A DNA stretch of 64,000 bases from Rossellomorea orangium (GCF_019334305.1 NZ_JAHWGH010000018.1:196009-260008), one strand, 5' to 3'. Counted from the stretch's first letter, positions 36,238 to 46,842 are shown. Notes: generated by a model not told the origin, from the letters alone. Numbers and translations are program-made.

Positions 36238-37242
36238 TTACTGCTTCTTCTTACTATTTCCCTGTTGTGACGAATTATCTGCATCATCTACGATTCTCTC
36301 TTCTTTTACTAAACTTGAGATCGTACCGAGCCGCAAATCTTTGTCTTTTATTTGAAGGATCAACGAATTTAAGGAATTCGCAGTTGAAGCTGTCGGATGC
36401 ATGAGCACAATCGCGCCGTTGTGCATCTTTCGCATTACGCGTTCAATCAATACATCCGGCTGTGGCTTTTGCCAATCAATCGTGTCCACACTCCACATGA
36501 TAGTCCTCATTTGCATTTCATCCGCAATGCTCACAACTTCATCCCGGTAACTGCCGCTTGGAGGAGCAAACCATTTCACTTTTTCCCCCGTAGTCACTTC
36601 AATCATTTCGTTCGTCTTTTTTAATTCCTCTCGTACCTTGGCGGTTTCTAACGTCTTCATATCCGGATGGGAGTAGGAGTGGTTACCCACCTCATGACCC
36701 GCATCCACAATCATCTTCGCCAGGTCCGGGTTATTCTTGACCCATCTCCCCTCTAGAAAGAACGTAGCATATACCTGATGTTTTTTCAAAGTTGCAAGCA
36801 TATCGGGAATGTATTCATTGCCCCAAGCTACATTGATGATAAAGGACACCATGGGTTTATCAGGATTTCCGCGATAAACTGGTGAAGCGGGTAAATCTGG
36901 TAAATGTTTTTCAGGTGGTATTTGCTTGTAAATCAGTTTATCTTCATCAAACGATTTTTCTTTTTTCATATTTTTCAAGGATGCCTCTACATCTACTTTT
37001 AATCCATTATATCCTGGTGTAGCTTTCCAAACCGTATCGATTACAGCATCCTGGGCTGGAATTTCTCTCGATTTCGCTTCCTCTTTTATTATGCGGGTCA
37101 AGTCATTAGTCCCACTATCCCCATTCACAACTACCGCTTCTTGTTTTAATCCCGTCACATATCGATCTGTTATAGGATTCTCTACAACTACTAAAGTCAG
37201 AATAGCAATTAGACTAATTCCAATCAAGTATTTTTTTTCCAT
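36238..37242 (-). CDS. ylxY: YlxY polysaccharide-deacetylase-like sporulation protein
   Basis: A member of the NodB-like polysaccharide deacetylase superfamily (YlxY group). From the ATG at 37242 (AAGGTGG upstream) it has an N-terminal membrane anchor or uncleaved signal (KKYLIGISLIAILTLVVV) and a NodB domain from about residue 120. The histidine pair GNHSYSHPD is present, but the usual first motif with its metal-binding Asp (TFDDGP) is replaced by SFIINVAWGNEY. The protein may therefore be catalytically altered or inactive. It lies downstream of pnp and upstream of mlpA. Confidence 0.9.
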   Translation of the reverse strand: MEKKYLIGISLIAILTLVVVENPITDRYVTGLKQEAVVVNGDSGTNDLTRIIKEEAKSREIPAQDAVIDTVWKATPGYNGLKVDVEASLKNMKKEKSFDEDKLIYKQIPPEKHLPDLPASPVYRGNPDKPMVSFIINVAWGNEYIPDMLATLKKHQVYATFFLEGRWVKNNPDLAKMIVDAGHEVGNHSYSHPDMKTLETAKVREELKKTNEMIEVTTGEKVKWFAPPSGSYRDEVVSIADEMQMRTIMWSVDTIDWQKPQPDVLIERVMRKMHNGAIVLMHPTASTANSLNSLILQIKDKDLRLGTISSLVKEERIVDDADNSSQQGNSKKKQ

Positions 37243-37330
37243 CCCTGTCCACCTTCCTTCTCCTACAAACATATGTAGGAAAAGAATAGCGTAGAACATC
37301 CGGCGCTAAAGCCGTTCAACAGATAAAAAA

Positions 37331-37372
37331 AGCCGTCCCGGAGGAGAGAAATTGCTCCTTACAGGACAGCCT
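37331..37372 (-). terminator. Strong terminator after pnp
   Basis: On the minus strand AGGCTGTCCTG...GGAG pairs with CTCC...CGGGACGGCT, followed by TTTTTTTATC. Confidence 0.85.
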
Positions 37373-37387
37373 GCCATTCTTTAAAGA

Positions 37388-39511
37388 TTAACCTTGGTTT
37401 TGTTCTTCTTTTTCTCGCTGTTCTTTAAGAACGGCTTTTCTGGATAAGTTGACTCTTCCTTGATTATCGATGTCGAGTACTTTTACAAGGATTTCATCAC
37501 CTATTGCCACTACATCTTCCACCTTGCGAATACGTTCTTCTGCAATCTCAGAAATGTGGACCAGGCCGTCTTTGCCACTGAAGATTTCTACAAATGCACC
37601 GAATTTCTCAATTCGTTTTACTTTTCCAAGATACATTTGTCCAGCTTCCACTTCTCTGACGATATCTTCAATCGTTTTCTTAGCCACTTTGTTCATCTCT
37701 TCGTCAGTTGAAGAAATGAAGATTGTACCGTCCTGTTCGATATCAATCTTAACACCAGTCTCATCGATGATTTTATTGATTTGTTTACCACTTGGTCCAA
37801 TAACATCTCTGATCTTATCAGGATTGATATGCATCGTCAGGATCTTAGGTGCATATTGAGAAAGACTTGTTCTTGATTCTCCGATTGTAGAAAGCATGCT
37901 CTCTAGAATCTGCATTCTTCCTTTTTTCGCTTGTTGAAGGGCTTCTTCAAGGATTTCACGTGACAGTCCATCAATCTTGATATCCATTTGAAGAGCAGTT
38001 ACTCCTTTAGATGTACCTGCTACCTTAAAGTCCATATCACCGAGGTGATCTTCCATTCCTTGAATATCCGTTAAGATAGAATAGTTTTCACCGGATTTGA
38101 TCAGACCCATAGCAATTCCTGCTACAGGCGCCTTAATAGGCACACCGGCGTCCATCATCGCTAACGTACTTGCACAAATACTCGCTTGAGAAGTAGAACC
38201 GTTAGATTCAAGCACTTCAGAAACAAGACGGATTGTATAAGGGAAGTCTTTTTCATTTGGAATGATTGGATCCAGGGCTTTTTCTCCCAGTGCTCCATGT
38301 CCGATTTCACGACGGCCAGGTCCTCTGATCGGTCCTGTTTCCCCTACACTGAATTGAGGGAAATTGTAATGGTGCATGAATCGTTTTGATTCTTCGATTC
38401 CTAACCCATCAAGAACCTGTACATCACCTAAAGCACCCAGCGTACAAATACTTAGTGCTTGAGTTTGTCCACGAGTAAATAATCCTGAACCGTGTGTTCT
38501 TGGCAATAAACCGACTTCTGAAGAGAGTGGACGGATTTCGTCTACTTTACGACCATCAGGACGGACTTTATCTTCCGTTATCAAACGGCGAACTTCATTT
38601 TTCACAAGTTTGTCCAATACTTTTTTCACTTGCTTCAGGGCAGCTTCGTCAGCCTCCTTTTCTTCTTCATATACAGCCATTACCTTATCTTTTACAGCTT
38701 TTATCGCTTCTTCACGGGCATGCTTCTCCTGGACCTGGATGGCAGGGATCAGTTCGCTTTCACATAATGCACGAACTTCTGCTTCAACATCCTGATCAAG
38801 TTCAGCAAGTTGGATATCCAATTTCTCTTTACCGACTTTAGCAACGATTTCCTCCTGGAAGGCAACTAAACGCTTAATTTCTTCATGACCAAACATGATT
38901 GCTTCAAGCATTGTTTCTTCCGGAACCTCATCTGCACCCGCTTCTACCATGTTGATGGCATCTTTTGTACCGGCAACAGATAAATGAATTTCACTCTTCT
39001 CTAATTCCTCAACTGAAGGATTGATAATGAATTTACCATCAACTAGACCCACGATAACTCCGGCAATCGGACCTTCGAATGGGATATCAGATACAGAAAG
39101 GGCTAATGATGAACCAAACATTGCTGCCATTTCAGAAGAACAGTTTTGGTCTACACTCATCACAATGCTGATGACTTGAACTTCATTACGGAATCCATCT
39201 GCGAACAATGGTCGGATAGGACGGTCAATCAAGCGGCTGGCAAGGATTGCTTTTTCACTTGGGCGACCTTCACGTTTAATGAATCCTCCAGGGATTTTAC
39301 CCACTGCATATAATCTTTCTTCATAGTTAACCGTTAATGGGAAGAAATCCAAAGGTTTTGGCTCTTTCGAAGCTGTAGCACTGCTTAATACTGCCGTATC
39401 ACCATAGCGTACCATTACCGCTCCATTCGCTTGTTTGGCAAATTGGCCAACTTCGACCGTTAATTCTCTTCCAGCCCAATCAATGGAAAAGGTTTGTTTA
39501 GTTTGTTCCAT
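37388..39511 (-). CDS. pnp: Polynucleotide phosphorylase
   Basis: PNPase is the phosphorolytic 3'-to-5' exoribonuclease that, with RNases J, Y and helicase partners, degrades mRNA. The 707-residue protein has two RNase PH-like domains (about 1-225 and 320-550), a KH domain ([19 protein letters not shown]) and a C-terminal S1 domain (about 620-690, [16 protein letters not shown]). ATG with GAGAGGGG upstream. It follows rpsO, as is almost universal. B. subtilis names the gene pnpA. Confidence 0.98.
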   Translation of the reverse strand: MEQTKQTFSIDWAGRELTVEVGQFAKQANGAVMVRYGDTAVLSSATASKEPKPLDFFPLTVNYEERLYAVGKIPGGFIKREGRPSEKAILASRLIDRPIRPLFADGFRNEVQVISIVMSVDQNCSSEMAAMFGSSLALSVSDIPFEGPIAGVIVGLVDGKFIINPSVEELEKSEIHLSVAGTKDAINMVEAGADEVPEETMLEAIMFGHEEIKRLVAFQEEIVAKVGKEKLDIQLAELDQDVEAEVRALCESELIPAIQVQEKHAREEAIKAVKDKVMAVYEEEKEADEAALKQVKKVLDKLVKNEVRRLITEDKVRPDGRKVDEIRPLSSEVGLLPRTHGSGLFTRGQTQALSICTLGALGDVQVLDGLGIEESKRFMHHYNFPQFSVGETGPIRGPGRREIGHGALGEKALDPIIPNEKDFPYTIRLVSEVLESNGSTSQASICASTLAMMDAGVPIKAPVAGIAMGLIKSGENYSILTDIQGMEDHLGDMDFKVAGTSKGVTALQMDIKIDGLSREILEEALQQAKKGRMQILESMLSTIGESRTSLSQYAPKILTMHINPDKIRDVIGPSGKQINKIIDETGVKIDIEQDGTIFISSTDEEMNKVAKKTIEDIVREVEAGQMYLGKVKRIEKFGAFVEIFSGKDGLVHISEIAEERIRKVEDVVAIGDEILVKVLDIDNQGRVNLSRKAVLKEQREKEEQNQG

Positions 39512-39819
39512 AAAGTGTACCCCTCTCTTTATATATCACTAAAGGGTTCGGCCTGTACCCAACCCGGATAAACTTAAAAATAATCTATATCATGCACATT
39601 TGCGCTGTTATATTCGCTTGAATAAATCTTACTGACTATGTAAATACAGGATGCTGTATCATAGTGGTTGATTGAGCCGTCCATTGGTCAATCGAGTACT
39701 CTATGTACATATTATGTATTTTAGACAAAAACAATCAAATTGAATACTTTAAATAAAGAAAATGTATAAAAAGAAGTGGAGGATCATACAAAGATTTCCA
39801 CTTATGAAAGCTAAAGAAA
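39512..39819. other. rpsO-pnp intergenic region
   Basis: This stretch is AT-rich and carries no gene. A possible minus-strand promoter with -35 TTGATT near 39730 and a -10-like TAATAT about 18 bases on is weak; a short inverted repeat (GATTGA/TCAATC) lies near 39675-39692. No known RNA element is recognised. Confidence 0.4.
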
Positions 39820-39840
39820 AAGCGGGACATAATCCCGCTT
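39820..39840 (-). terminator. Terminator after rpsO
   Basis: Eight-bp perfect stem AAGCGGGA (39820-39827) with TCCCGCTT (39833-39840), followed on the minus strand by TTTTCTTTAG. Confidence 0.88.
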
Positions 39841-39851
39841 CCTTTGTCTGT

Positions 39852-40121
39852 TTATCGACGTAAACCTAATTTGTTAATTAACTCACGGTAGCGTTGTACA
39901 TCTTTCTTACGTAAGTAAGATAATAGATTACGACGGTGACCTACCATTTTAAGAAGACCGCGACGAGAGTGGTGATCTTTCTTGTGAACGCGTAAGTGAT
40001 CGTTCAGGTTGTTAATTTCTTCAGTTAGGACAGCAATTTGAACTTCTGGAGATCCAGTATCGTTCTCATGTACTTTGTATTCACTGATAAGTTCGTTTTT
40101 ACGCTCTTTAGTGATAGCCAT
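39852..40121 (-). CDS. rpsO: 30S ribosomal protein S15
   Basis: S15 is an early-binding protein of the 30S subunit that organises the central 16S rRNA junction. From the ATG at 40121 it has 89 residues, the normal length, starting [15 protein letters not shown]. The very strong AGGAGGTGAAAAGG upstream decides this start over a GTG three codons earlier. Conserved [20 protein letters not shown] is present. Its promoter lies at 40220-40248, and the leader could hold an S15 autoregulatory site. Confidence 0.99.
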   Translation of the reverse strand: MAITKERKNELISEYKVHENDTGSPEVQIAVLTEEINNLNDHLRVHKKDHHSRRGLLKMVGHRRNLLSYLRKKDVQRYRELINKLGLRR

Positions 40122-40219
40122 CCTTTTCACCTCCTAATAATTTCTTTCAAATCCCCTGTTACTGAGCAACCGTTGGTGAATCGTGATGCCAAGCAAAGGT
40201 TCATTTCATACGCTATTTA

Positions 40220-40248
40220 GAATACTACTCTTTTATATAAAAATCAAG
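40220..40248 (-). promoter_or_regulatory. SigA-type promoter of rpsO
   Basis: Minus-strand -35 TTGATT (40243-40248), 17-base spacer, -10 TATTCT (40220-40225). The leader is about 90 bases, long enough to hold an S15-binding autoregulatory fold such as those known for other bacteria, though I cannot confirm one. Confidence 0.7.
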
Positions 40249-40256
40249 TGTAATCG

Positions 40257-41207
40257 TTAAATTTTCGTAAAGTAGTCTATAGCCTGGTCCTTATCTTTCT
40301 GGATTTGAGAGATTAATTCGTCAATTCCGGAAAACTTCTGTTCATCCCTGATCCTATCATACCATTCTATGAACACTTCTTCTCCATAAATGGAAGTATG
40401 AAAATCGAAAAGATGAACTTCAATAGAGAGGGAGTAGTCATCGGGATTCTTGAACGTTGGTTTATAGCCAATGTTGCACACACCGTTGAACCATGTATCA
40501 TGAATTTTCATCCTGACTGCATAGACCCCCACCTTTGGGGTCAGATAGTTATCAGAAAGCTCGATATTGGCTGTGGGAAAACCTATTTTCCTGCCTCTCT
40601 TATCTCCGTGTATGACAGTCCCCTTCATTTTAAATGGTCTGCCAAGGAGCCTCTGTACCCTGTAAACGTCTCCTTCTTTTAGGTTTTCCCTAATTAAGGT
40701 AGAGCTCACTTTCATATCCAGTTCATTATCTGTAAGTTTTGAAATAGTCGTGGATGTAAATTTATCCCGTGAGTGAAATGGAAGAGTTTCCATCGTTCCT
40801 TTCCCTAGTCTTCCATATGAATAATCATACCCTGCCACTACATGCCTTACATTTAGTCCGATAATATATTGATCAACAAAGTCCTGTGGAATCAAGCTTG
40901 CAAATTCTGATGTAAAGCGGACAATAAATAAATAATCCACGCCGAGTCCTTTAATGATTTCTTTCTTATCTTCAAGAGGTGTTATGTAGTGTATATGCTT
41001 GTGTTTATGCCCCAATACGACGGAAGGATGCGGGTCAAATGTCATCACAGCGCTACAGACGTTCATATCCTTCGCTGTATCTACGGCTGCCCTGATCACC
41101 CTCTGATGGCCTTTATGAACCCCATCGAAATATCCTAGTGCGAGTACCAGGGGGGGGAAATCATTCTTACTAATTGAATGTGGATGATGTACAGTTATTA
41201 CTTTCAC
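40257..41207 (-). CDS. ribF: Bifunctional riboflavin kinase/FAD synthetase
   Basis: RibF (RibC in B. subtilis) makes FMN and FAD from riboflavin. The 316 residues have an N-terminal adenylyltransferase domain (ALGYFDGVHKGHQRVI, with the HXGH-like GVHKGH, and TTISKLTDN-like loop) and a C-terminal riboflavin kinase domain (VIHGDKRGRKIGFPTANI). The start is GTG with AAGGTGA. It follows truB by 18 bases and completes this operon group. Confidence 0.97.
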   Translation of the reverse strand: MKVITVHHPHSISKNDFPPLVLALGYFDGVHKGHQRVIRAAVDTAKDMNVCSAVMTFDPHPSVVLGHKHKHIHYITPLEDKKEIIKGLGVDYLFIVRFTSEFASLIPQDFVDQYIIGLNVRHVVAGYDYSYGRLGKGTMETLPFHSRDKFTSTTISKLTDNELDMKVSSTLIRENLKEGDVYRVQRLLGRPFKMKGTVIHGDKRGRKIGFPTANIELSDNYLTPKVGVYAVRMKIHDTWFNGVCNIGYKPTFKNPDDYSLSIEVHLFDFHTSIYGEEVFIEWYDRIRDEQKFSGIDELISQIQKDKDQAIDYFTKI

Positions 41208-41225
41208 AGTATTTCACCTTTTTCA

Positions 41226-42134
41226 CTAGTCGTTGAAAAGCACTTTGACAGGCTTGATAATCCCAGGCTTGTCCGGATGCCGCTGATAGATGGCAATGAC
41301 CTTACCTTGATACTCCATCACTACCTCTGGGCCTTCTGGCCAATCCTCAGGCTCTTCTAAGCGTGCTCCGTTCTTCACTTTCTCTGCTAATGTATCACTA
41401 ATTGCCTTTTTCGGCAAATGAGAAAGCCCCATTTCCAGTGGAAGAAGAAGGTCTTGTGAACGTTCAGTCAGAACGAACTCTTGTATCTCTTCGAAAGTGA
41501 AACAATCTTCTTTTCTAAAACTGGCAGATTGCGTCCGGGTGAGGGCGGACATATGAGCAGGATACCCAAGTCTTTTCCCGATTTCAACGGCAAGTGTTCT
41601 TACATAAGTCCCTTTCCCACATACTACTTCAAAAGAAAAAGCAGGATTATTCCTGTCTAACTCATTCCAATCCTCCAGTAATTGAAGACTATGGATATGA
41701 ACCGTTCTTGAAGGCCTGTCAACTTCTATCCCCTGCCTTGCATATTCATATAACCGCTTTCCATTCACTTTGACCGCCGAAAACATTGGGGGTGTCTGAG
41801 TGATGTCTCCTGTCAGATCTTGAAGGATTTCTTCAACCTCCTTTCTCGTTATCATTCGGTCTACCTTCTTTTCTTGAACTTTCTCTCCCCACGCGTCTTC
41901 TGTTGTGGTGGAGGAGCCCAGGGTGACTTCCCCTTCATAGGTCTTTCCCGATGCCGTAATATACTCTGCTATCTTGGTTGCCCTTCCGATGCAAATGGGC
42001 AGAACCCCTGAGACTTCAGGGTCCAAAGTACCGGTATGGCCAACTTTCTTCGTTCTGAGAAGCTTTCTCAGCTTAAAGACACAATCATGGGATGTCATTC
42101 CCCGTGGCTTCCATAGGGGCAGGATTCCATTCAT
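41226..42134 (-). CDS. truB: tRNA pseudouridine(55) synthase
   Basis: TruB makes pseudouridine 55 in the T-loop of tRNAs. From the ATG at 42134 (GGAGGT, 6-base spacing) it starts MNGILPLWKPRGMTSHD; an upstream in-frame ATG would add 16 unrelated residues. The catalytic Asp38 lies in HTGTLDPEVSGVLP. A C-terminal PUA-like domain follows. The protein has 302 residues. It follows rbfA after a hairpin and belongs to the nusA-infB operon. Confidence 0.97.
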   Translation of the reverse strand: MNGILPLWKPRGMTSHDCVFKLRKLLRTKKVGHTGTLDPEVSGVLPICIGRATKIAEYITASGKTYEGEVTLGSSTTTEDAWGEKVQEKKVDRMITRKEVEEILQDLTGDITQTPPMFSAVKVNGKRLYEYARQGIEVDRPSRTVHIHSLQLLEDWNELDRNNPAFSFEVVCGKGTYVRTLAVEIGKRLGYPAHMSALTRTQSASFRKEDCFTFEEIQEFVLTERSQDLLLPLEMGLSHLPKKAISDTLAEKVKNGARLEEPEDWPEGPEVVMEYQGKVIAIYQRHPDKPGIIKPVKVLFND

Positions 42135-42182
42135 CTTTATACCTCCAGTGTGCATTGTAGAATATTTCAAAAAGGAAAACAT

Positions 42183-42229
42183 AAAGGACCGACCCTTTGG
42201 AATTGTACTTCCGTCCGGATCAGCCCTTT
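42183..42229 (-). terminator. Hairpin between rbfA and truB
   Basis: An extended but imperfect minus-strand hairpin: AAAGGGCTGATCC..GGAA pairs with TTCC..GGTCGGTCCTTT, followed by TATGTTTTCC. It lies inside the nusA-infB operon, so it is probably a partial terminator or a processing site. Confidence 0.6.
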
Positions 42230-42233
42230 CATG

Positions 42234-42602
42234 TTACTCTTCTGTATCTTTAGATTCTTCTGGTTCATCTTGAACTTTTCTTAATAAAGATTCAATATGA
42301 TTACCATAATCAATCGATTCATCAAACTCAAAAATAATTTCAGGTGTTTTACGAAGGCGGATCCTCTGCCCTACTTCAGAGCGGATAAATCCTTTTGCCT
42401 TCGCGAGGCCCTTAAGAGTATTTTCTCTCTGGTCTTCCCCACCTAGAACGGTAATATACACTTTTGCCTGTTGTAAATCCCCGGATACTTGTACATCAGT
42501 AACCGTTACAAAGCCAATGCGTGGATCCTTTATTTTGCGTCCGATAATATCGCTGAGCTCTTTCTTCATTTGCTCGCTAACACGATTCGCACGATGGCTC
42601 AT
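42234..42602 (-). CDS. rbfA: 30S ribosome-binding factor A
   Basis: RbfA is a KH-fold factor that binds pre-30S subunits and helps 16S rRNA maturation. From the ATG at 42602 it has 122 residues starting [18 protein letters not shown]. The upstream GTG at 42611 lies inside the AGAGGTGAT ribosome binding site and is not used. It sits between ylxP and truB. Confidence 0.97.
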   Translation of the reverse strand: MSHRANRVSEQMKKELSDIIGRKIKDPRIGFVTVTDVQVSGDLQQAKVYITVLGGEDQRENTLKGLAKAKGFIRSEVGQRIRLRKTPEIIFEFDESIDYGNHIESLLRKVQDEPEESKDTEE

Positions 42603-42656
42603 CAATATCACCTCTTATATTTCGTTAATGGTTATATGTTGATATAAGCCCGTTTA

Positions 42657-42935
42657 TTATAGCGACTCGATTTGGGTATCCAGTCGTTCCCACTCAGGAA
42701 AAGAATCCATGAATTTCAATGCGTGTTCGATCTCCCGTTCGCTCGCTCCTTTGGAAGAAGCGACGGCAACGATGGCAATCCTGGTACGCTGCCAAACATC
42801 CTGATGCCCGATTTCAGCAACCGATACATTGAATTTTTGTTTAAGGCGTGTCATGATCCTTTGCAGGACAGCCCTCTTTTCTTTCAATGAGTGAGAGTCA
42901 TAAATCATGCACTCACATTCAACATATGTGATCAT
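42657..42935 (-). CDS. ylxP: YlxP family protein (DUF503)
   Basis: A 92-residue ferredoxin-like-fold protein of DUF503. The conserved features [24 protein letters not shown] and a [18 protein letters not shown] segment identify it. Its function is not established to my knowledge, although location in the nusA-infB operon and predicted fold suggest a role in translation or ribosome assembly. ATG overlaps the infB stop by 4 bases. Confidence 0.94.
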   Translation of the reverse strand: MITYVECECMIYDSHSLKEKRAVLQRIMTRLKQKFNVSVAEIGHQDVWQRTRIAIVAVASSKGASEREIEHALKFMDSFPEWERLDTQIESL

Positions 42936-45094
42936 TTACGTGTGATTTCTTCCATGATGAAGGCTTCGATGACGTCGCCTTCCTTCACATCATTAAAGTT
43001 CTTAATTGTAATACCGCATTCGTAACCTTTAGCTACGTCTTTTGCATCATCCTTAAAGCGCTTAAGGGCATCCAGTTCACCTTCGAAGATAACGATTCCG
43101 TCACGGATTAGTCGAACTCCGCTATCTCGTGAAATCTTACCTTCTGTTACATAGCTTCCCGCAATCGTACCGACTTTAGACACTTTAAATGTTTGACGGA
43201 CCTCTGCCTGACCAATGATCTTCTCCTCGAATTCAGGGTCAAGCATCCCTTGCATAGCGGCTTCGATTTCTTCCATTACCTTATAGATGATGCGATGTAG
43301 TCGAATCTCTACGCCTTCTGCTTCTGCCGTACGTTTTGCATTTACATCAGGTCGAACGTTAAAACCGATCACAATGGCATTAGAAGCTGAAGCCAGTGTA
43401 ATATCAGATTCATTGATAGCCCCCACACCTGTGTGGATGATCCGGATATTTACACCTTCAACTTCAATCTTCATTAACGAGGCTGCCAATGCTTCAACCG
43501 ATCCTTGAACATCCGCTTTAAGCACAAGGTTCAAGTCTTTCATTTCCCCCTGTTTCATTTGTTCGAACAGGTTTTCAAGGCTTACCTTGGACTTTTCTCC
43601 ACGCTGGGCTTGAAGCGCCTGGGATGCACGTGCTTCTCCAACAGAACGGGCAGTCTTTTCATCTTCGAATACGACGAAACGATCTCCCGCTTGTGGAACA
43701 TCATTCAAACCAGTGATTTCAACTGGAGCAGAAGGTCCGGCTTCTTTCACACGGCGGCCAAGGTCATTGACCATTGCACGGACTCGTCCGAATGTAGTTC
43801 CTACTACGATTGGATCCCCTACTTTCAACGTTCCATTCTGAACGAGTAGAGTAGCTACAGACCCGCGGCCTTTATCCAATTGAGCTTCAATGACAGTTCC
43901 TTGTGCAAGACGATTTGGATTTGCTTTAAGCTCTTCCACTTCACTTACAAGAACGATCATTTCTAGAAGATTGTCGATCCCTTCACCTGATAATGCAGAT
44001 AATGGTACGAAGATAGTGTCTCCACCCCATGCTTCAGGCACCAATTCATATTCGGTTAATTCCTGCATCACACGATCTGGATTGGCAGCTTCTTTATCCA
44101 TTTTATTAACAGCAATGATGATCGGTACTTCTGCCGCTTTCGCATGGTTGATTGCTTCAACCGTCTGAGGCATGACACCGTCGTCAGCCGCTACAACGAT
44201 AATCGCAATGTCCGTTACTTTGGCACCACGTGCACGCATAGTCGTGAAGGCAGCATGTCCCGGAGTATCAAGGAACGTGATTTTCTTGCCGTCCACTTCC
44301 ACTTGATAAGCACCAATATGCTGAGTGATCCCGCCAGCTTCCCCCGCAGTTACTTTCGTATTACGGATTGAATCAAGCAGAGTGGTTTTACCATGGTCGA
44401 CGTGACCCATGATGGTTACAACAGAAGGACGTTCTTCTACCTGATCTTCAGTATCTTCAGTGAAATAAACTTCCAGATCTGTAGCATCCACTTTAATTTC
44501 TTCTTCTACTTCGACTCCGTATTCCCCTGCAATCAATTCGATTGAGTCCTTATCCAGCTCCTGGTTGATGGTTGCCATGACACCAAGCATGAATAATTTT
44601 TTTATGATTTCAGAAGGCTCCTTATGAAGCTTTTTAGCAAGTTCTGAAACCGTTAATGACTCGGAGAACGTTATCTTTGAAGGAAGTTCTTTTTTCTTGG
44701 CAGGCTGTTGTTGCTGAGGAGCCTGTTTGAAATTTTTGTTTTGCTTATTTTGTCTGTTATTTTTGTTTTTGTTGTTATTGTTATTATTGAAGACCTTCTT
44801 CTCCTTTGATTGGTGCTGTTGCTCGTGTTTTTTTCCTTCACGGCTTTTAGGCGCTGTCTTTACTTTCTCCTTATTAGGAGCATCTTCTGACTTTGCACTT
44901 GTTTTTGAATCTTTTTGGGCAGATTGCCCTTTGGAATCACCTTTATACATTGCGTCTAATTTCGTTACTGCGTCATCTTCTATAGTTGCCATATGGTTTG
45001 ATACCTCAATATTAAGTTGCTTTAATTTTTCGATTACATCTTTGCTTGAAACATTATATTTTTTTGCATATTCATAAACACGCGTCTTGCTCAT
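42932..45094 (-). CDS. infB: Translation initiation factor IF-2
   Basis: IF-2 is the GTPase that places initiator tRNA on the ribosome. From the ATG at 45094 (GGGGGTGAA upstream) it has 720 residues. The N-terminus has a winged domain ([20 protein letters not shown]), then a low-complexity Lys/Asn/Gln-rich linker at about residues 100-135, a second IF2_N domain, and the GTPase with GHVDHGKT at 230-237, DTPGH, and NKMD. In Bacilli, internal starts can give shorter forms; a possible one was not identified here. It follows ylxQ with a 4-base gap. Confidence 0.98.
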   Translation of the reverse strand: MSKTRVYEYAKKYNVSSKDVIEKLKQLNIEVSNHMATIEDDAVTKLDAMYKGDSKGQSAQKDSKTSAKSEDAPNKEKVKTAPKSREGKKHEQQHQSKEKKVFNNNNNNKNKNNRQNKQNKNFKQAPQQQQPAKKKELPSKITFSESLTVSELAKKLHKEPSEIIKKLFMLGVMATINQELDKDSIELIAGEYGVEVEEEIKVDATDLEVYFTEDTEDQVEERPSVVTIMGHVDHGKTTLLDSIRNTKVTAGEAGGITQHIGAYQVEVDGKKITFLDTPGHAAFTTMRARGAKVTDIAIIVVAADDGVMPQTVEAINHAKAAEVPIIIAVNKMDKEAANPDRVMQELTEYELVPEAWGGDTIFVPLSALSGEGIDNLLEMIVLVSEVEELKANPNRLAQGTVIEAQLDKGRGSVATLLVQNGTLKVGDPIVVGTTFGRVRAMVNDLGRRVKEAGPSAPVEITGLNDVPQAGDRFVVFEDEKTARSVGEARASQALQAQRGEKSKVSLENLFEQMKQGEMKDLNLVLKADVQGSVEALAASLMKIEVEGVNIRIIHTGVGAINESDITLASASNAIVIGFNVRPDVNAKRTAEAEGVEIRLHRIIYKVMEEIEAAMQGMLDPEFEEKIIGQAEVRQTFKVSKVGTIAGSYVTEGKISRDSGVRLIRDGIVIFEGELDALKRFKDDAKDVAKGYECGITIKNFNDVKEGDVIEAFIMEEITRK

Positions 45095-45098
45095 ATGT

Positions 45099-45416
45099 TC
45101 ACCCCCACTGAGATTCATCGAGCAGTTCGGATAATTTTTTGGCAAAGCCTGCATCCATGATGGCTACGACTACCCTTGCCTCTTTTCCTATGGCTTGACC
45201 TAGATCATGCCTGTTTTCCACTAAGCATACCGGGACATGATACGATTTACATTTGTCCGTGATTTTCTTGTTTGTATTAGCAGAAGCATCTTTGGAAAGA
45301 ATGACAAGTTTCGCTCGTCCACTACGAACTTCTTTAATAACAAGCTCTTCACCTGAAATAATCTTACGTGCCCGATTTGCCAATCCTAAAAGTGACATCC
45401 AACGATTCTGATTCAT
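45099..45416 (-). CDS. ylxQ: L7Ae-family K-turn-binding protein YlxQ
   Basis: A 105-residue member of the L7Ae/L30e RNA-binding family, expected to bind kink-turn RNA. It shows the family core [36 protein letters not shown] and [24 protein letters not shown]. It starts ten bases after rnpM and ends four bases before infB, in the conserved operon order. Confidence 0.95.
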   Translation of the reverse strand: MNQNRWMSLLGLANRARKIISGEELVIKEVRSGRAKLVILSKDASANTNKKITDKCKSYHVPVCLVENRHDLGQAIGKEARVVVAIMDAGFAKKLSELLDESQWG

Positions 45417-45426
45417 ACGCTAAACG

Positions 45427-45696
45427 TTACTCCTTCTCCACAAGGCTAATCAATTCATCGTAAAGAGATTCATCTATTTTCGCTTGTAATTGATTGGCTA
45501 AAGTATTTTTCTTTTTAGCTTGTAAAATGACGTCTTTATCCTTCGAAAGATAAGCACCACGTCCGGATTTCTTTCCCGTCGGATCGATGGAAACCTCGCC
45601 TTCTTTGGATCTAACAATACGAATCATTTCTTTTTTTGGTTTCATTTCACCCGTTGCTACACATTTGCGCAAAGGAATCTTCTTGTTAACACCCAT
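45427..45696 (-). CDS. rnpM: RNase P modulator RnpM (YlxR)
   Basis: A small basic RNA-binding protein of the YlxR family; the B. subtilis protein was reported to bind and modulate RNase P RNA and so was named RnpM. From the ATG at 45696 it has 89 residues with the signature IPLRKCVATGEMKPK and GRGAYL. The AGAGGTGAGTAAG site upstream favours this ATG over a GTG three codons earlier. It follows nusA. Confidence 0.95.
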   Translation of the reverse strand: MGVNKKIPLRKCVATGEMKPKKEMIRIVRSKEGEVSIDPTGKKSGRGAYLSKDKDVILQAKKKNTLANQLQAKIDESLYDELISLVEKE

Positions 45697-45708
45697 CTTA
45701 CTCACCTC

Positions 45709-46842
45709 TTAATCTTGATTTTCAAAATCAATATTTAAAGGCTCGTTGTCGTACTCTTCCTCTTCATCCTGAGGTAAAAAGGCCTCTTCGCGAGGATACA
45801 ACCCTAATTCCCTTGCATCTGTCTCACTCTTGATATCAATCTTCCAGTTTGTCAACTTAGCTGCAAGACGAGCATTTTGACCGCGTTTACCGATCGCAAG
45901 GGACAGTTGATAGTCGGGAACGACGACCCTGGTTGCTTTATCTTCTTCATTCACCTGTACATCCAATACTTTGGATGGGCTTAAGGCATTGGCGACGAAA
46001 GTCACTGGGTCTTCCGACCACTGAACGATATCGATCTTCTCACCTTTTAATTCGTTTACAATGGCTTGAACACGGGCACCTTTGGTTCCTACACATGCAC
46101 CTACCGGATCCACTTCAGGGTTTTCCGCATGAACAGAAATTTTAGAGCGGTCGCCGGCTTCACGTGCCACTGATTTAATTTCCACTGTTCCATCAAAGAT
46201 TTCTGGAACTTCAATTTCGAATAGTCGTTTCAATAATCCAGGATGTGTCCTTGAAACAAAAATCTGAGGACCTTTTGTCGTCTTCTCTACTTTCGTAATG
46301 AACACTTTAATCCTGTCATGAGGTTTATATGTTTCATTTGGCATTTGCTCACTTACAGGTAAAAGTGCTTCGATCTTTCCTAATGCCACATAGATGAAAC
46401 GATTATCCTGGCGTTGAACGATACCTGTCATAATGTCTTCTTCACGGTCAACAAATTCAGAATAGATAATTCCTCTTTCTGCTTCTCTCACACGTTGAGT
46501 CACAACCTGTTTAGCCGTTTGAGCTGCAATACGCCCAAAGTCCTTAGGAGTCACTTCAAGTTCCACAACGTCTCCTACTTCGTAACTTGGATTGATTTCT
46601 CCTGCATCTTCCACTGAAATCTCCAGACGTGAATCAAATACCTCATCTACGACTTCCTTCCGGGCGAAGACTCTCATCGTCCCCGTATCAAGGTTAAGGT
46701 CTACACGGACATTCTGTGCTTGGTTAAAATTTCGTTTGTAAGCTGAAACAAGGGCTGCTTCAATCGCTTCAATGATGACATCCCTTGCAATGCCTTTCTC
46801 TTTCTCTAAAACAGTTAGAGCATCTAATAACTGCGTGCTCAT
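45709..46842 (-). CDS. nusA: Transcription termination/antitermination factor NusA
   Basis: NusA binds RNA polymerase and RNA hairpins, stimulates pausing and intrinsic termination, and acts in antitermination. The 377 residues comprise the N-terminal polymerase-binding domain (about 1-130), an S1 domain (about 135-200, VQRQDNRFIYVALGKIEALL), and two KH domains (about 230-350, GACVGTKGARVQAIVNEL and LAIGKRGQNARLAAKL) with an acidic tail. Bacilli lack the extra C-terminal repeats of E. coli NusA. ATG with GGGGGATG upstream; it follows rimP. Confidence 0.98.
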   Translation of the reverse strand: MSTQLLDALTVLEKEKGIARDVIIEAIEAALVSAYKRNFNQAQNVRVDLNLDTGTMRVFARKEVVDEVFDSRLEISVEDAGEINPSYEVGDVVELEVTPKDFGRIAAQTAKQVVTQRVREAERGIIYSEFVDREEDIMTGIVQRQDNRFIYVALGKIEALLPVSEQMPNETYKPHDRIKVFITKVEKTTKGPQIFVSRTHPGLLKRLFEIEVPEIFDGTVEIKSVAREAGDRSKISVHAENPEVDPVGACVGTKGARVQAIVNELKGEKIDIVQWSEDPVTFVANALSPSKVLDVQVNEEDKATRVVVPDYQLSLAIGKRGQNARLAAKLTNWKIDIKSETDARELGLYPREEAFLPQDEEEEYDNEPLNIDFENQD

